Notes under the pieces: model-generated
Seen by the model: only the letters and a program-made list of their open reading frames with translations
What the model was told of the DNA's origin: nothing
The model's database searches: none
Assembly (NCBI RefSeq): GCF_031456545.1
Contig: NZ_JAVDUV010000001.1
Location: 1,178,001-1,242,000 of the forward strand
Origin: Agromyces sp. 3263
GTDB lineage: Bacteria; Actinomycetota; Actinomycetes; Actinomycetales; Microbacteriaceae
DNA: 64,000 nt
Direction of reading: 5' to 3'
Position numbers and translations under genes: made by a program
In this document: positions 49,504-57,634 of the stretch, piece after piece
Layout of the letters: each line of letters starts with the position of its first letter
How positions within the stretch are numbered: position 1 is the first letter of the stretch

Positions 49504-50154
49504 CTAGGCCTGCTCGGCCAGGAGGCCGTCGACGATCGACTCGAGGATCGACGCGTCGGTGAGCTGACCGAGGATGCGCGCGGCGACCCGGCCCTCACGG
49601 TCCAGCACGATCGTCGTCGGCACCGCGGCCGGAGGCACCGGGCCGGCGAACGCGAGCTGCGCCGAGCCCGACTCGACGTCGAGGATCGACGGGTAGGTGA
49701 CGCCGTACTTCTTCTCGAACGAGGCGGCGGTGCCCGCCTGATCGCGCACGTTCACGCCCACGAAGGTCACGCCCGAGTCGGCGGGGGCGTCGATCGCGTC
49801 GGTGTCGGCGTTGCTCGCGAAGCCCTGCGACACCTCCTCGAGGATCGGCGCCTCCACGCGGCACGGCGCGCAACCGGCGTACCAGAAGTTCACGACCGTC
49901 ACGTCGCCGAGGGTGTCGGCCGAGTCGAAGCGCTCGCCCTCGACCGTCTCACCCGAGAACGCGATCGGCTCACCCCGCTGGTCGGCCGCGTACTCCGAGA
50001 TGGTGCCGTCGCCGGCGATGTAGTTCTTGCCGCTGCCCTCGCGGTACTGGTCGGCGAGCGGGTCGCTCGTGCACCCGGTGAGCAGCAGGGCGGATGCCGC
50101 GGCGAACGCGGCGAGGATCGTGAGCCCGGCACGGGGCCGCATCCGGCGCCGCAT
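49504..50154 (-). CDS. resA: ResA/TlpA-like thioredoxin lipoprotein
   Basis: The 216-residue protein has a lipoprotein signal (ILAAFAAASALLLTGC, lipobox LLTGC) and a TlpA/ResA thioredoxin fold with the active site WYAGCAPCRVE and the cis-Pro loop PAAVPTTIVLDREG. It reduces apocytochrome c outside the membrane. The ATG overlaps the upstream phosphatase stop (TGATG). First of the resA-ccdA-resB-ccsB run. Confidence 0.93.
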   Translation of the reverse strand: MRRRMRPRAGLTILAAFAAASALLLTGCTSDPLADQYREGSGKNYIAGDGTISEYAADQRGEPIAFSGETVEGERFDSADTLGDVTVVNFWYAGCAPCRVEAPILEEVSQGFASNADTDAIDAPADSGVTFVGVNVRDQAGTAASFEKKYGVTYPSILDVESGSAQLAFAGPVPPAAVPTTIVLDREGRVAARILGQLTDASILESIVDGLLAEQA

Positions 50155-50798
50155 CACACCGCCCCCACATCGCTGGCGTTCGCGGAGAGGCGGCGGGCCG
50201 GATCACGGTAGCCGACCTCGACGAAGGATGCGCCCCGACGCTCGAACGTGGTGATGCTCGACAGCGCGCAGCGGCGTCGCCGGGGGTCGTGCGCCAGCGA
50301 CTTGCCCGCGACCCGGCGGTGCACCATCCAGATCGGCAGCTGGTGGCTCACGATCACGACGTCGCCGTCGTCGGTCGCCTTCCAGGCGTCATCCATCGCG
50401 TGGAGCATGCGCCGGGCGATCGAGCCGAACGGCTCGCCCCAGCTCGGCTCCCACGGATTCACGAGGAAGGCCCAGTTGCGCACGTCGCGCAGTGCACTGT
50501 CTCGACCGCTCATGCGCTTGCCCTCGAACCGGTTCTCGGGCTCGATCACCCGGTCGTCGAGGGCGGCCTCGAGCTCGAAGACGCGGGCGATGGGCTCCGC
50601 GGACTGCTGCGTGCGCTGCAGCGGCGAGGAGATCAGGGCGCCGATCGTGCGGCCCCGCGAGGCGAGGTCGTCGGCGGCGAGCTGCGCCATCTCGTGCCCG
50701 AGGCTCGAGAGGCCGTATCCGGGGAGTCGGCCGTAGAGCACGCCCTGGGGGTTGAAGACCTCGCCATGGCGCACGAGATGGATCTGCTCGGCCGGCAC
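50154..50798 (-). CDS. Histidine phosphatase family protein
   Basis: From the GTG at 50798 the protein has 214 residues. It has the RHG motif IHLVRHGEVFNP, the arginine in SSPLQRTQQSAEP, and the second His in VVIVSHQLPIWM, the phosphoglycerate mutase-like catalytic set. The YGRLPGYGLSSLG segment is typical of the actinobacterial members next to ccs genes. Substrate unknown. The leaderless -10 fixes the start; it heads the cytochrome c maturation operon. Confidence 0.88.
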   Translation of the reverse strand: MPAEQIHLVRHGEVFNPQGVLYGRLPGYGLSSLGHEMAQLAADDLASRGRTIGALISSPLQRTQQSAEPIARVFELEAALDDRVIEPENRFEGKRMSGRDSALRDVRNWAFLVNPWEPSWGEPFGSIARRMLHAMDDAWKATDDGDVVIVSHQLPIWMVHRRVAGKSLAHDPRRRRCALSSITTFERRGASFVEVGYRDPARRLSANASDVGAV

Positions 50799-50805
50799 GG
50801 TCTCC

Positions 50806-50811
50806 AGTCTA
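50806..50811 (-). promoter_or_regulatory. -10 box TAGACT, leaderless
   Basis: TAGACT on the minus strand ends seven bases before the GTG of the phosphatase gene and probably drives the whole ccs operon. Confidence 0.6.
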
Positions 50812-50899
50812 GAGAGGGGTTCCCTTTGAATCCGCCGAGGGTCGGGCCCTCGTGGGCCACCGCGCGGCCGTCGGGTCGACCGCCGCTGCGGTCGCCGTC

Positions 50900-51856
50900 T
50901 CACGCCCCGTCGGCGAGCGCCTCGAGCAGGTGCAGTGGCGGCACGAAGAAGGTCGCCCCGGTGACGGCGGTCGAGACGTCGAGGATGCGGTCGTGGAGAC
51001 CGGGCGGGTCGCCCAGGAACATCCGCTGCAGCATCCGCTCGATGACCCAGAGCCGACGCGAGTACCCGATGAAGTACGTGCCGAACTCACCGGCCGCGGG
51101 GCTGCCGAAGGGCATGTTGTCGCGCAGGATCTCGAGCTCGTTGCCCTCGTCGTCGGTGATGGTGGTGAGCGTCTTGTGCGCCCGCTGCGGTTCGGTGTCG
51201 TCGAGCTCCAGGTTGTCGGCCTTGCGGCGGCCGATCACCGCCTCCTGTTGCTCGGTGGTCATCGCGTTCCACGCCGTGAGGTCGTGCAGGTACTTCTGCA
51301 CGACCACGTAGCTGCCGCCCGCGAACGCCGGATCCTCGTCGCCGATGAGCGTCGCGTCGGCCATGCCCGCGCCGCTCGGGTTCGCAGTGCCGTCGACGAA
51401 GCCCAGCAGGTCGCGCGCGTCGAAGTAGCGGAATCCCTGCACCTCGTCGGCTACCGTCACCGCGCCGCCGAGCTGCTCGAGCAGGAGCCGCTCGAACTCG
51501 AAGCAGAGGTCGGCGCGATCGGCGCGGATGTGGAAGAGCAGGTCGCCAGGAGTCGAGGGCGCCGTATGCGCGCCGCCCGTGATCGCCGTGAAGGGTCGCA
51601 GCTCGGCGGGGCGCATCTCTTGCCCGAAACGCTGCCAAGCCGATGCGCCGATGCCGACGACGCACGAGAGGTTCGCGGCCAGGTCGCGGAATCCGACCGT
51701 CTTGGCGAGGTCGTCGAGACCCGAGACCACGTCGCGGACGGTCGCCAGGTCGCCCGGCTCGGGACCGATCACGATCGTGAGGAAGACCGCCGACTGCGAC
51801 AGCGGCGCGTCGACCTTCTGGGCATCGATCGGAACCCTGCGGTCCGTGTCCTCCAC
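50900..51856 (-). CDS. Dyp-type peroxidase
   Basis: From the GTG at 51856 (GGGAGTT upstream) the protein has 318 residues. The Dyp signature GFVDGTANP near residue 165 carries the distal Asp, with the proximal haem His expected in QRAHKTLT and the arginine in MPFGSPAAGEFGTYFIGYSR. There is no signal peptide, so it is cytoplasmic or an encapsulin cargo; no encapsulin gene is seen here and the last residues (LEALADGA) do not look like a clear targeting tail. It acts on dyes or porphyrin-like substrates. Divergent from aspS. Confidence 0.92.
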   Translation of the reverse strand: MEDTDRRVPIDAQKVDAPLSQSAVFLTIVIGPEPGDLATVRDVVSGLDDLAKTVGFRDLAANLSCVVGIGASAWQRFGQEMRPAELRPFTAITGGAHTAPSTPGDLLFHIRADRADLCFEFERLLLEQLGGAVTVADEVQGFRYFDARDLLGFVDGTANPSGAGMADATLIGDEDPAFAGGSYVVVQKYLHDLTAWNAMTTEQQEAVIGRRKADNLELDDTEPQRAHKTLTTITDDEGNELEILRDNMPFGSPAAGEFGTYFIGYSRRLWVIERMLQRMFLGDPPGLHDRILDVSTAVTGATFFVPPLHLLEALADGA

Positions 51857-51931
51857 TGGCGAACTCCCTCCCGCTGCGGCATCCGCTCGCTGCTGGCTGA
51901 TGGTACCGGGAGACGCGCGGAAACGCCCCGG

Positions 51932-51937
51932 TAGGAT
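51932..51937 (+). promoter_or_regulatory. -10 box TAGGAT, leaderless
   Basis: TAGGAT ends eight bases before the aspS GTG. Confidence 0.55.
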
Positions 51938-51945
51938 GGTCGATC

Positions 51946-53292
51946 GTGAACTCACGCACCTTGATCAAGAACCTCGCCGCGCTCCCCGACGGCCCCGTCA
52001 CCGTCGCCGGATGGGTCGAGACCGTGCGCGATCAGAAGAAGGTGCAGTTCGTCATCCTGCGCGACGAGTCGGGGGCGGTGCAGCTCGTGAACCCCGCGAC
52101 TCGCGAGCTCGACCCCGAGGGCGTGAGCGTCGGCGCGGCCGAGGCGCTCGCCACGACCGAGACGATCTCGGCGCTCTCGCACGGGTCGTTCATCACGGTC
52201 ACCGGCGAGCTGAAGCACGACGAGCGCGTCAAGCTCGGCGGCATCGAGGTGAAGATCGGCTCGCTCGATGTGGTCGCCGAGGCGAACCCCGAGACGCCCA
52301 TCGCGGCCGACTCGAGCCTCGACAAGCGCATGGACTGGCGCTTCCTCGACCTGCGCCAGCCGAAGCAGCACCTGATCTTCCGCATCCAGACCACGTTCCT
52401 CCACGCGCTGCGCACGTACTGGGTCGAGCACGACTTCATCGAGATCCACACCCCGAAGCTCATGGCGTCGGCGTCCGAGTCGCGCGCCGAGCTCTTCGAG
52501 GTCGATTACTTCGAGGGCAAGGCGTACCTCGCGCAGAGCCCCCAGTTCTTCAAGCAGATGGCGCAGCCCGCAGGGTTCGGCAAGGTCTTCGAGGTCGGCC
52601 CTGCGTTCCGCGCCGACCCGTCGTTCACCTCGCGCCACGCCACCGAGTTCACGTCGGTCGACGCCGAGATGAGCTGGGTCGACTCGCACGAGGACGTCAT
52701 GAAGATGCACGAGGAGCTCCTCGTGGCCGGCTTCGCCGCCGTCAAGGAGAAGCACGGCGCCGAGATCGCCGAGCTGTTCGGCATCGACCTGCAGGTGCCC
52801 ACGACGCCGTTCCCCCGAATCCCGCTCGCGGAGGCGAAGCAGATCGTCGCCGACCGCGGCTACGTGATCCCACGCACCGACGAGGACATGGACCCCGAGG
52901 GCGAGCGCCAGATCTCCGCCTACGTCAAGGAGACGTACGGGCACGACTTCGTGTTCCTCACCGACTACGCGTCGAGCATCCGGCCGTTCTACCACATGCG
53001 CCGCGAGGGCGACCCGGGCATCACGAACTCGTACGACCTCATCTACAACGGCGTCGAGATCTCGACCGGCGCCCAGCGCGAGCACCGCATCGACGTGCTC
53101 GTCGAGCAGGCGAAGGAGAAGGGGCTCGACCCCGAGGAGCTCGAGTTCTACCTCGACTTCTTCCGCTACGGCGTGCCCCCGCACGGCGGCTTCGGCATGG
53201 GGCTCGCCCGCGTGCTGATGCTCATGCTCGAGGAGCACTCGATCCGCGAGACGACGTACCTCTTCCGCGGCCCGACCCGCCTGCTCCCCTAG
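51946..53292 (+). CDS. aspS: Aspartate-tRNA ligase, archaeal/eukaryal (non-discriminating) type
   Basis: The 448-residue enzyme has the N-terminal OB-fold anticodon domain (VTVAGWVETVRDQKKVQFVIL) and a class IIb catalytic core: motif 2 FEVGPAFRADPSFTSRHATEF and motif 3 HGGFGMGLARVLMLML. It lacks the GAD insert of the usual ~590-residue bacterial AspRS and ends FRGPTRLLP, as archaeal enzymes do. Such AspRS often charge both tRNA-Asp and tRNA-Asn, with GatCAB finishing Asn. The GTG start is leaderless. A 7-bp hairpin follows the stop. Confidence 0.94.
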   Translation: MNSRTLIKNLAALPDGPVTVAGWVETVRDQKKVQFVILRDESGAVQLVNPATRELDPEGVSVGAAEALATTETISALSHGSFITVTGELKHDERVKLGGIEVKIGSLDVVAEANPETPIAADSSLDKRMDWRFLDLRQPKQHLIFRIQTTFLHALRTYWVEHDFIEIHTPKLMASASESRAELFEVDYFEGKAYLAQSPQFFKQMAQPAGFGKVFEVGPAFRADPSFTSRHATEFTSVDAEMSWVDSHEDVMKMHEELLVAGFAAVKEKHGAEIAELFGIDLQVPTTPFPRIPLAEAKQIVADRGYVIPRTDEDMDPEGERQISAYVKETYGHDFVFLTDYASSIRPFYHMRREGDPGITNSYDLIYNGVEISTGAQREHRIDVLVEQAKEKGLDPEELEFYLDFFRYGVPPHGGFGMGLARVLMLMLEEHSIRETTYLFRGPTRLLP

Positions 53293-53293
53293 C

Positions 53294-53311
53294 CCGGGCC
53301 TGCCGGCCCGG
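53294..53311 (+). terminator. Hairpin after aspS
   Basis: CCGGGCC-TGCC-GGCCCGG is a perfect 7-bp stem starting two bases after the stop; no U-tract. Confidence 0.55.
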
Positions 53312-53403
53312 CGCCGGGCGCCCTCCCGCCCGGGGCGGTGAGATGACGGCCAGGCGCGCGGGGCCGGACGAGGGAGCCCGGGCGGCGCGGCCGCCGCCGC
53401 GCG

Positions 53404-53409
53404 TAGGCT
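53404..53409 (+). promoter_or_regulatory. -10 box TAGGCT, leaderless
   Basis: TAGGCT ends six bases before the ATG of the formylglycine-generating enzyme gene. Confidence 0.55.
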
Positions 53410-53415
53410 CGGAGG

Positions 53416-54339
53416 ATGACGGTCGACACGACGCCGATGGTGCGCATCGAGGGCGGCTCGTTCCGCATGGGCTCGGTCGAGTTCTACCCCGACGAGACGC
53501 CCGTGCACGAGCGCACGGTCGAGGCGTTCGAGATCGACGTGCACCCCGTCACGAACGAGCGGTTCGCCGCGTTCGTCGAGGCGACGGGGTACGTCACGGT
53601 GGCCGAGCGCCCGCTCGATCCGGCCGACTTCCCGGGCGTCGACCCCGACGGCCTCGTGCCGGGCGGGCTCGTCTTCACGCCGACCGAAGGTCCGGTCGAC
53701 CTGCGCGACTGGCGCCAGTGGTGGCGCTGGGGCGAGGGCGCCAGCTGGCGGCATCCGTTCGGTGCCGGGTCATCCGTCGACGACAGGCCGACGCATCCGG
53801 TCGTGCAGGTGAGCCTCGAGGATGCCGCGGCCTACGCCGCGTGGGCCGGCAAGCGGCTGCCCACCGAGGCGGAGTTCGAGTACGCGGCCCGCGGGGGCCT
53901 CGACGGCGCCCGGTTCGCCTGGGGCGACGACGAGCGGCCGGGCGGCGAGCTCATGGTGAACCAGTGGCAGGGGCACTTCCCCTACGAGAACACGGGCGCC
54001 GCGGGCTGGGTCGGCACGTCGCCGGTGATGACGTTCCCGGCGAACGGCTACGGCCTCTTCGACGTCACCGGCAACGTGTGGGAGTGGACGACTGACTTCT
54101 ACGCGCCGCGGCACGACGTGCCCGGGCGGGTGCCGGTCGAGGCCGGCTCCCGCGAGAACCTGCTCGCCGCGGCATCCGCCGAGCCGGGATCGCGCATCCC
54201 CCGCCGAGTGCTGAAGGGCGGCTCCCACCTGTGCTCGCCCGAGTACTGCCTGCGCTACCGCCCGGCGGCTCGATCGCCGCAGGCCGACGACACGGCGACG
54301 ACCCACATCGGGTTCCGCTGCGCACGCGACGTCGCCTGA
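53416..54339 (+). CDS. Formylglycine-generating enzyme (SUMF1 family)
   Basis: The 307-residue protein starts MTVDTTPMVRIEGGSFRMGS, the SUMF1 domain entry, and has FEIDVHPVTNERFAAFVEAT, HPVVQVSLEDAAAYAAWAGK, RLPTEAEFEYAARGG, GLFDVTGNVWEWTTDFY and KGGSHLCSPEYCLRYRPAAR. The last carries both catalytic cysteines (CxxxxC) that bind copper in true FGE, and GFRCA ends the fold. It would oxidise a Cys in CxPxR of a sulfatase to formylglycine. No sulfatase gene is in the window. Convergent with the HAD gene. Confidence 0.92.
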   Translation: MTVDTTPMVRIEGGSFRMGSVEFYPDETPVHERTVEAFEIDVHPVTNERFAAFVEATGYVTVAERPLDPADFPGVDPDGLVPGGLVFTPTEGPVDLRDWRQWWRWGEGASWRHPFGAGSSVDDRPTHPVVQVSLEDAAAYAAWAGKRLPTEAEFEYAARGGLDGARFAWGDDERPGGELMVNQWQGHFPYENTGAAGWVGTSPVMTFPANGYGLFDVTGNVWEWTTDFYAPRHDVPGRVPVEAGSRENLLAAASAEPGSRIPRRVLKGGSHLCSPEYCLRYRPAARSPQADDTATTHIGFRCARDVA

Positions 54340-54381
54340 GGCGCAGCGCACACGAAGCAGGCGAGGCGCAGGCCACCGTCA

Positions 54382-55308
54382 TCACGCGTCCGCGAAGACG
54401 CTCGACCAGTCCCGCTTGACGCTGACGACGGTGAAGCCCCGCTCGGATGCCGCGGCCAGCGCCTTCTGCGCACCCTGGTCGTATGGCGCGTCGCCCCGGC
54501 CCGTGTCGTCGTCGTGGTGCACGAGCAGGGCGAGCCCCGCCGCCCCGCGCTGCACGAAGTCGAGCATCGGGACGTCGCCGTTGGAGTTGCCCGCGGCGAG
54601 CAGCGGGCGCCGACCGATGCGGCTCCAGATGCGGATGGGCTTCTCGTCGCCGTCGTCCATGAAGTCGAAGGCGTCGGTATATCGCACCTGCGCCTCCTCG
54701 TCGTCGTAGCGCAGCCCGAGCGCCGAGCCGATCACCCGCTCGGGCGGGATCCCGTAGTAGTCCTCGGTCATCGGCCGCATGAAGTCGCGGTCGCCGCCCG
54801 ACACGATGTAGCAGGTGAAGCCGTTGCCCTCGAGGTGGCGCATGAGCTCCACCATCGGGGCGTACACCGCGTTGCGGTACGCGCGCTGCAGGGTGAGGTG
54901 CTTCGCCGTGCGGTAGAACTCGGCCACCGAGCTCGCGTACTGCTCGACGCTCATCCCGTCGGTGAGCCGCACGATCGCGCCGATCAGCGTCTCGATGTCG
55001 GACTCGTCGCCGTCGTAGTGCTTGTCGATGGCGGCCCCGAGCCACGCGAGGTCGCCGGTCACGGCGGCCTGGTATGGCTGGTGCTCGGCGAGCGACGGGT
55101 CGGCCTCGGCGGCGGCGCGCCACTGCTGCACGATGTAGTGCAGCTGGGTGGGCATCGGCTTCTCGGTCCAGAGCGTGCCGTCGTTGTCGAACACCGCGAC
55201 CCGCTGCTCCTCGGGCACGGCGTCGGGGCCCTCGGTGACGGATGCCACGAACTCGAGGATCGCGTCGCGGGTGGGTCCGTCGGCCCAGGACGGCAGCTCG
55301 CGTGTCAC
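54382..55308 (-). CDS. HAD-family phosphatase
   Basis: The GTG at 55308 is chosen because GGGGGAGGTCC precedes it, giving 308 residues; ATG 55377 is a longer alternative. HAD motif I is VAVFDNDGTLWTEKP (nucleophile Asp and general acid Asp), motif II CYIVSGGDRDFM, motif IV AAGNSNGDVPMLDF. A four-helix cap lies between motifs I and II (about 65-170). The pattern resembles SerB-like phosphoserine/phosphocholine phosphatases; the substrate is open. The final residues (KRDWSSVFAD) are family-like. Confidence 0.85.
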   Translation of the reverse strand: MTRELPSWADGPTRDAILEFVASVTEGPDAVPEEQRVAVFDNDGTLWTEKPMPTQLHYIVQQWRAAAEADPSLAEHQPYQAAVTGDLAWLGAAIDKHYDGDESDIETLIGAIVRLTDGMSVEQYASSVAEFYRTAKHLTLQRAYRNAVYAPMVELMRHLEGNGFTCYIVSGGDRDFMRPMTEDYYGIPPERVIGSALGLRYDDEEAQVRYTDAFDFMDDGDEKPIRIWSRIGRRPLLAAGNSNGDVPMLDFVQRGAAGLALLVHHDDDTGRGDAPYDQGAQKALAAASERGFTVVSVKRDWSSVFADA

Positions 55309-55410
55309 GTGTCGGACCTCCCCCGCGCGGTCGACCGCCGACGTCGGCGGTCTGCGTCCCACGCTGTCATGCGACATCCGGCAAGGCAAGGGAGGAATGG
55401 CGAGCGAGAC

Positions 55411-56970
55411 TCAGCTTGCCTCGGGCACGCGCGGCTCCTGCGGCAGGTCGCGCACCGCCGGGCCCTCGATGCGGCGACCGGATGCCTCGAAGCGGGAGCC
55501 GTGCAGCGGGCAGTCCCAACTCGTCTCGGCGTCGTTCCACCGCAGCACCCCGCCGAGGTGCGTGCACACGGCGCGCACCGCGCAGGTGCGGCCATCCACC
55601 GTCGAGATCCCGTACGGCACGCCGGCCCGGGACACGACGACGCCCTGACCCTCGGCCGGCGCTTCAGCCGGAGCGGGATGCAGGGCCGCGCCGCCCCAGC
55701 CCACGGCGATCCAGCTCGCCACGTGCGCCCCCTCCACGGCGCCCCGGCCCAAGTCGGACGGCATCGTGGTGCGCGTGCCGAGCACCCGGATCCACGGGCG
55801 ACGCTCGCCCCACGGCACGCCGAGGATCTCCTCGGAGATACGGATGCCGGCTGCCGCCCCGTTCGCGAGCCCCCACTTGGCGTACCCCGTGGCGAGCCAC
55901 ACGCGTCCGAAGCCCCGCGGCATCCGCCCGACGAAGGGCACGAGGTTCGCCGACTGGTAGTCCTGCGCCGCCCACCGGTGGGTGAGTTCGGCGCCCGGGA
56001 AGTGCCGGCCGGTCCACGAGATCAGGTCGCGCACGCGGGCCTCGGTCGACGGCGCGCGCCCGACCGGGTGCCCGTTGCCGCCGACGAGGAGCAGGGGCGC
56101 CGCATCGACGCCGCCGGCGACGTCGGGTGTCGTGCGGATCGACCGCGTCGGGTCGTCGACCGAGATGAACAGCCCGGGCGGCGGAGCCTCGGCCACGCGA
56201 TACGACGTGAGGTGCGAGCGCAGCGGGCGCGTCTTCGCGAAGTAGAGCCCCCGCGTCATGGTGGGAGCGCCCGTGGCGATGACCGCGGCATCCGCTCGCA
56301 CGGTGCCGTGAGGTGTACGGAGTTGCACGGGCTTGGACGCGTCGACGTGCTCGACGCGCATCCCCTCGAGCAGCACGCCGCCCTCGGCGACGAACGCCCG
56401 GGCCATGGAGAGGGCGAGGGCATACGGGTCGAGCCCGAGTTGCCGCGGCAGGGCGACGGCGCCCGCGAACGGGAACGGCAGGTGCGGCATGCCGTCGACG
56501 CGTTCGACCGGCAGCCCCGCCTCGGCGGCCGCCTCGAACTCGCGGTCGACCGTGCGGAGGCCCTCGTCGGAGACCGCGTAGCTGTAGGCGGTCTCCTCGG
56601 AGACGGGCACGCCGTGCTGCGCGGCGAACTCGGCGATCCAGCGCAGCCCGTCGAGGTTCGCGTCGGCGTATGCCCGAACGACGCGCGCCGGGTGCGCCGC
56701 CCGGATGCGCTGCAGCATCGCCGACTGCAGCACGCTCACCTTGCCCGTATTGCCGCCCGTCGCGAGCGCCGCGACGTGGTCGGCCTCGAGCACGATGACG
56801 TTCGCCCCGGCCCGGCGCAGCAGCAGCGCCGTGGAGAGGCCGGTGATCCCCGCGCCGACGACGGCGACGTCGAAGCGGTCGCCGGGAGGCGGGGCGCCCT
56901 CGGATCGCGGGAGCGCGGGCTCCGGCCCGAGCTCGTCGGCCACGGCCTGTGCTGCCCACAGCGACGTCAT
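55411..56970 (-). CDS. FAD-dependent oxidoreductase with C-terminal Rieske domain
   Basis: The 519-residue protein starts with a DAO-type FAD fold (FDVAVVGAGITGLSTALLL near 35, followed by VLEADHVAALATGGNTGKVS). It ends with a Rieske [2Fe-2S] domain with ligands CTHLG near 465 and CPLHGSRF near 485. This fusion is common in bacteria as a glycine-oxidase-like protein of unknown substrate; the central part has LATGYAKWGLANG. It is cytoplasmic (no signal). The ATG at 56970 is one of two nearby starts (56982). Stands between the HAD and glutaredoxin genes on the same strand. Confidence 0.9.
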   Translation of the reverse strand: MTSLWAAQAVADELGPEPALPRSEGAPPPGDRFDVAVVGAGITGLSTALLLRRAGANVIVLEADHVAALATGGNTGKVSVLQSAMLQRIRAAHPARVVRAYADANLDGLRWIAEFAAQHGVPVSEETAYSYAVSDEGLRTVDREFEAAAEAGLPVERVDGMPHLPFPFAGAVALPRQLGLDPYALALSMARAFVAEGGVLLEGMRVEHVDASKPVQLRTPHGTVRADAAVIATGAPTMTRGLYFAKTRPLRSHLTSYRVAEAPPPGLFISVDDPTRSIRTTPDVAGGVDAAPLLLVGGNGHPVGRAPSTEARVRDLISWTGRHFPGAELTHRWAAQDYQSANLVPFVGRMPRGFGRVWLATGYAKWGLANGAAAGIRISEEILGVPWGERRPWIRVLGTRTTMPSDLGRGAVEGAHVASWIAVGWGGAALHPAPAEAPAEGQGVVVSRAGVPYGISTVDGRTCAVRAVCTHLGGVLRWNDAETSWDCPLHGSRFEASGRRIEGPAVRDLPQEPRVPEAS

Positions 56971-57013
56971 GCGACCAGTCAACGCCCACGGACGGTGGAG
57001 CGCAACGACGCAG

Positions 57014-57283
57014 TCAGAGCGCGAGCAGCGCCGTCTTCAGTCGCGCCGGGTCCACGCGCCAGTAGTCGTGCACCTCGCCGTCGATCAGCAGCACGGGGAT
57101 CTCCTCGGCGTACTGCTGCGCGAGCGCGGCGTCGTCGAGGATGGATCGCTCCTCGAGCGACATGCGGCTCGAGGCATCCGTCGCCCGGATCTCGGCCATC
57201 ACCGACTGCACGACCACGCGCGCGTCGTCGCACAGATGGCAGCCGGGCTTGCCGATGAGGGTGAGTCGGATGTCGCGGGTCAC
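57014..57283 (-). CDS. Glutaredoxin-like protein (DUF836 type)
   Basis: From the GTG at 57283 the protein has 89 residues: IRLTLIGKPGCHLCDDARVV with the CxxC active site, a middle helix, then EIPVLLIDGEVHDYWRVDPARL with the cis-Pro (IPV). This is the DUF836/glutaredoxin-2-like thioredoxin fold. It would reduce disulfides or glutathione/mycothiol mixed disulfides; the partner is unknown. The start is leaderless. Confidence 0.88.
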   Translation of the reverse strand: MTRDIRLTLIGKPGCHLCDDARVVVQSVMAEIRATDASSRMSLEERSILDDAALAQQYAEEIPVLLIDGEVHDYWRVDPARLKTALLAL

Positions 57284-57290
57284 GCGTTCC

Positions 57291-57296
57291 AGCCTA
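57291..57296 (-). promoter_or_regulatory. -10 box TAGGCT, leaderless
   Basis: TAGGCT on the minus strand ends seven bases before the GTG of the glutaredoxin-like gene. Confidence 0.6.
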
Positions 57297-57314
57297 CGCA
57301 CGCGGCGCGGAGGA

Positions 57315-57335
57315 TCGTCGACGAGTGGTCGACGA
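57315..57335. promoter_or_regulatory. Palindrome TCGTCGAC-gagtg-GTCGACGA
   Basis: Perfect 8-bp arms lie just upstream of the glutaredoxin-like gene promoter, between it and the bS22 terminator. Its position near -35 of that promoter suggests a regulator site. Confidence 0.35.
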
Positions 57336-57347
57336 GGAAAGCGAAAA

Positions 57348-57369
57348 CGCCAGGCCGCCTGGCCTGGCG
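57348..57369 (-). terminator. Intrinsic terminator of the bS22 gene
   Basis: CGCCAGGCC-(loop of 4)-GGCCTGGCG is a perfect 9-bp stem. On the minus strand it is followed by TTTTCGCTTTCC, a good U-tract, 24 bases after the bS22 stop. Confidence 0.85.
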
Positions 57370-57393
57370 CTCTGCCGGTCGTGCGAAGGACGA

Positions 57394-57492
57394 CTACTTC
57401 TTGTTGCGACGCTGGTGACGCGTCTTGCGAAGCAGCTTGCGGTGCTTCTTCTTCGCCATGCGCTTGCGGCGCTTCTTGATGACGGAACCCAT
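57394..57492 (-). CDS. Small ribosomal protein bS22 (AURKAIP1/COX24 domain)
   Basis: The 32-residue protein MGSVIKKRRKRMAKKKHRKL continues with alternating basic residues to RRNKK; over half the residues are Lys/Arg. It matches the actinobacterial AURKAIP1/COX24-domain peptide known as bS22, bound near the small-subunit decoding region in mycobacterial ribosomes. GAGG lies five bases before the ATG. It has its own strong terminator, consistent with a highly expressed monocistronic gene. The longer in-frame ORF upstream has no support. Confidence 0.93.
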   Translation of the reverse strand: MGSVIKKRRKRMAKKKHRKLLRKTRHQRRNKK

Positions 57493-57622
57493 CGAAACCT
57501 CACAGAAAAGATCGAGACGGCCGCGCGTGCCGCAGCCAGAGGCGGGAAAGCCTCGCGTTAGTCTAGCCGATCCGGCGGGTGCGCCCGTCCGTACCCGTTC
57601 CATCCGGCTTCTCGGCATGCAT

Positions 57623-57628
57623 TAGCGT
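57623..57628 (+). promoter_or_regulatory. -10 box TAGCGT, leaderless
   Basis: TAGCGT ends six bases before the ATG of the acetyltransferase gene. Confidence 0.55.
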
Positions 57629-57634
57629 CGAGGA

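Noticed and set aside
54514..57258. A 914-residue plus-strand open frame
   Set aside because: Shadow of the HAD and FAD/Rieske genes; no recognisable motif.
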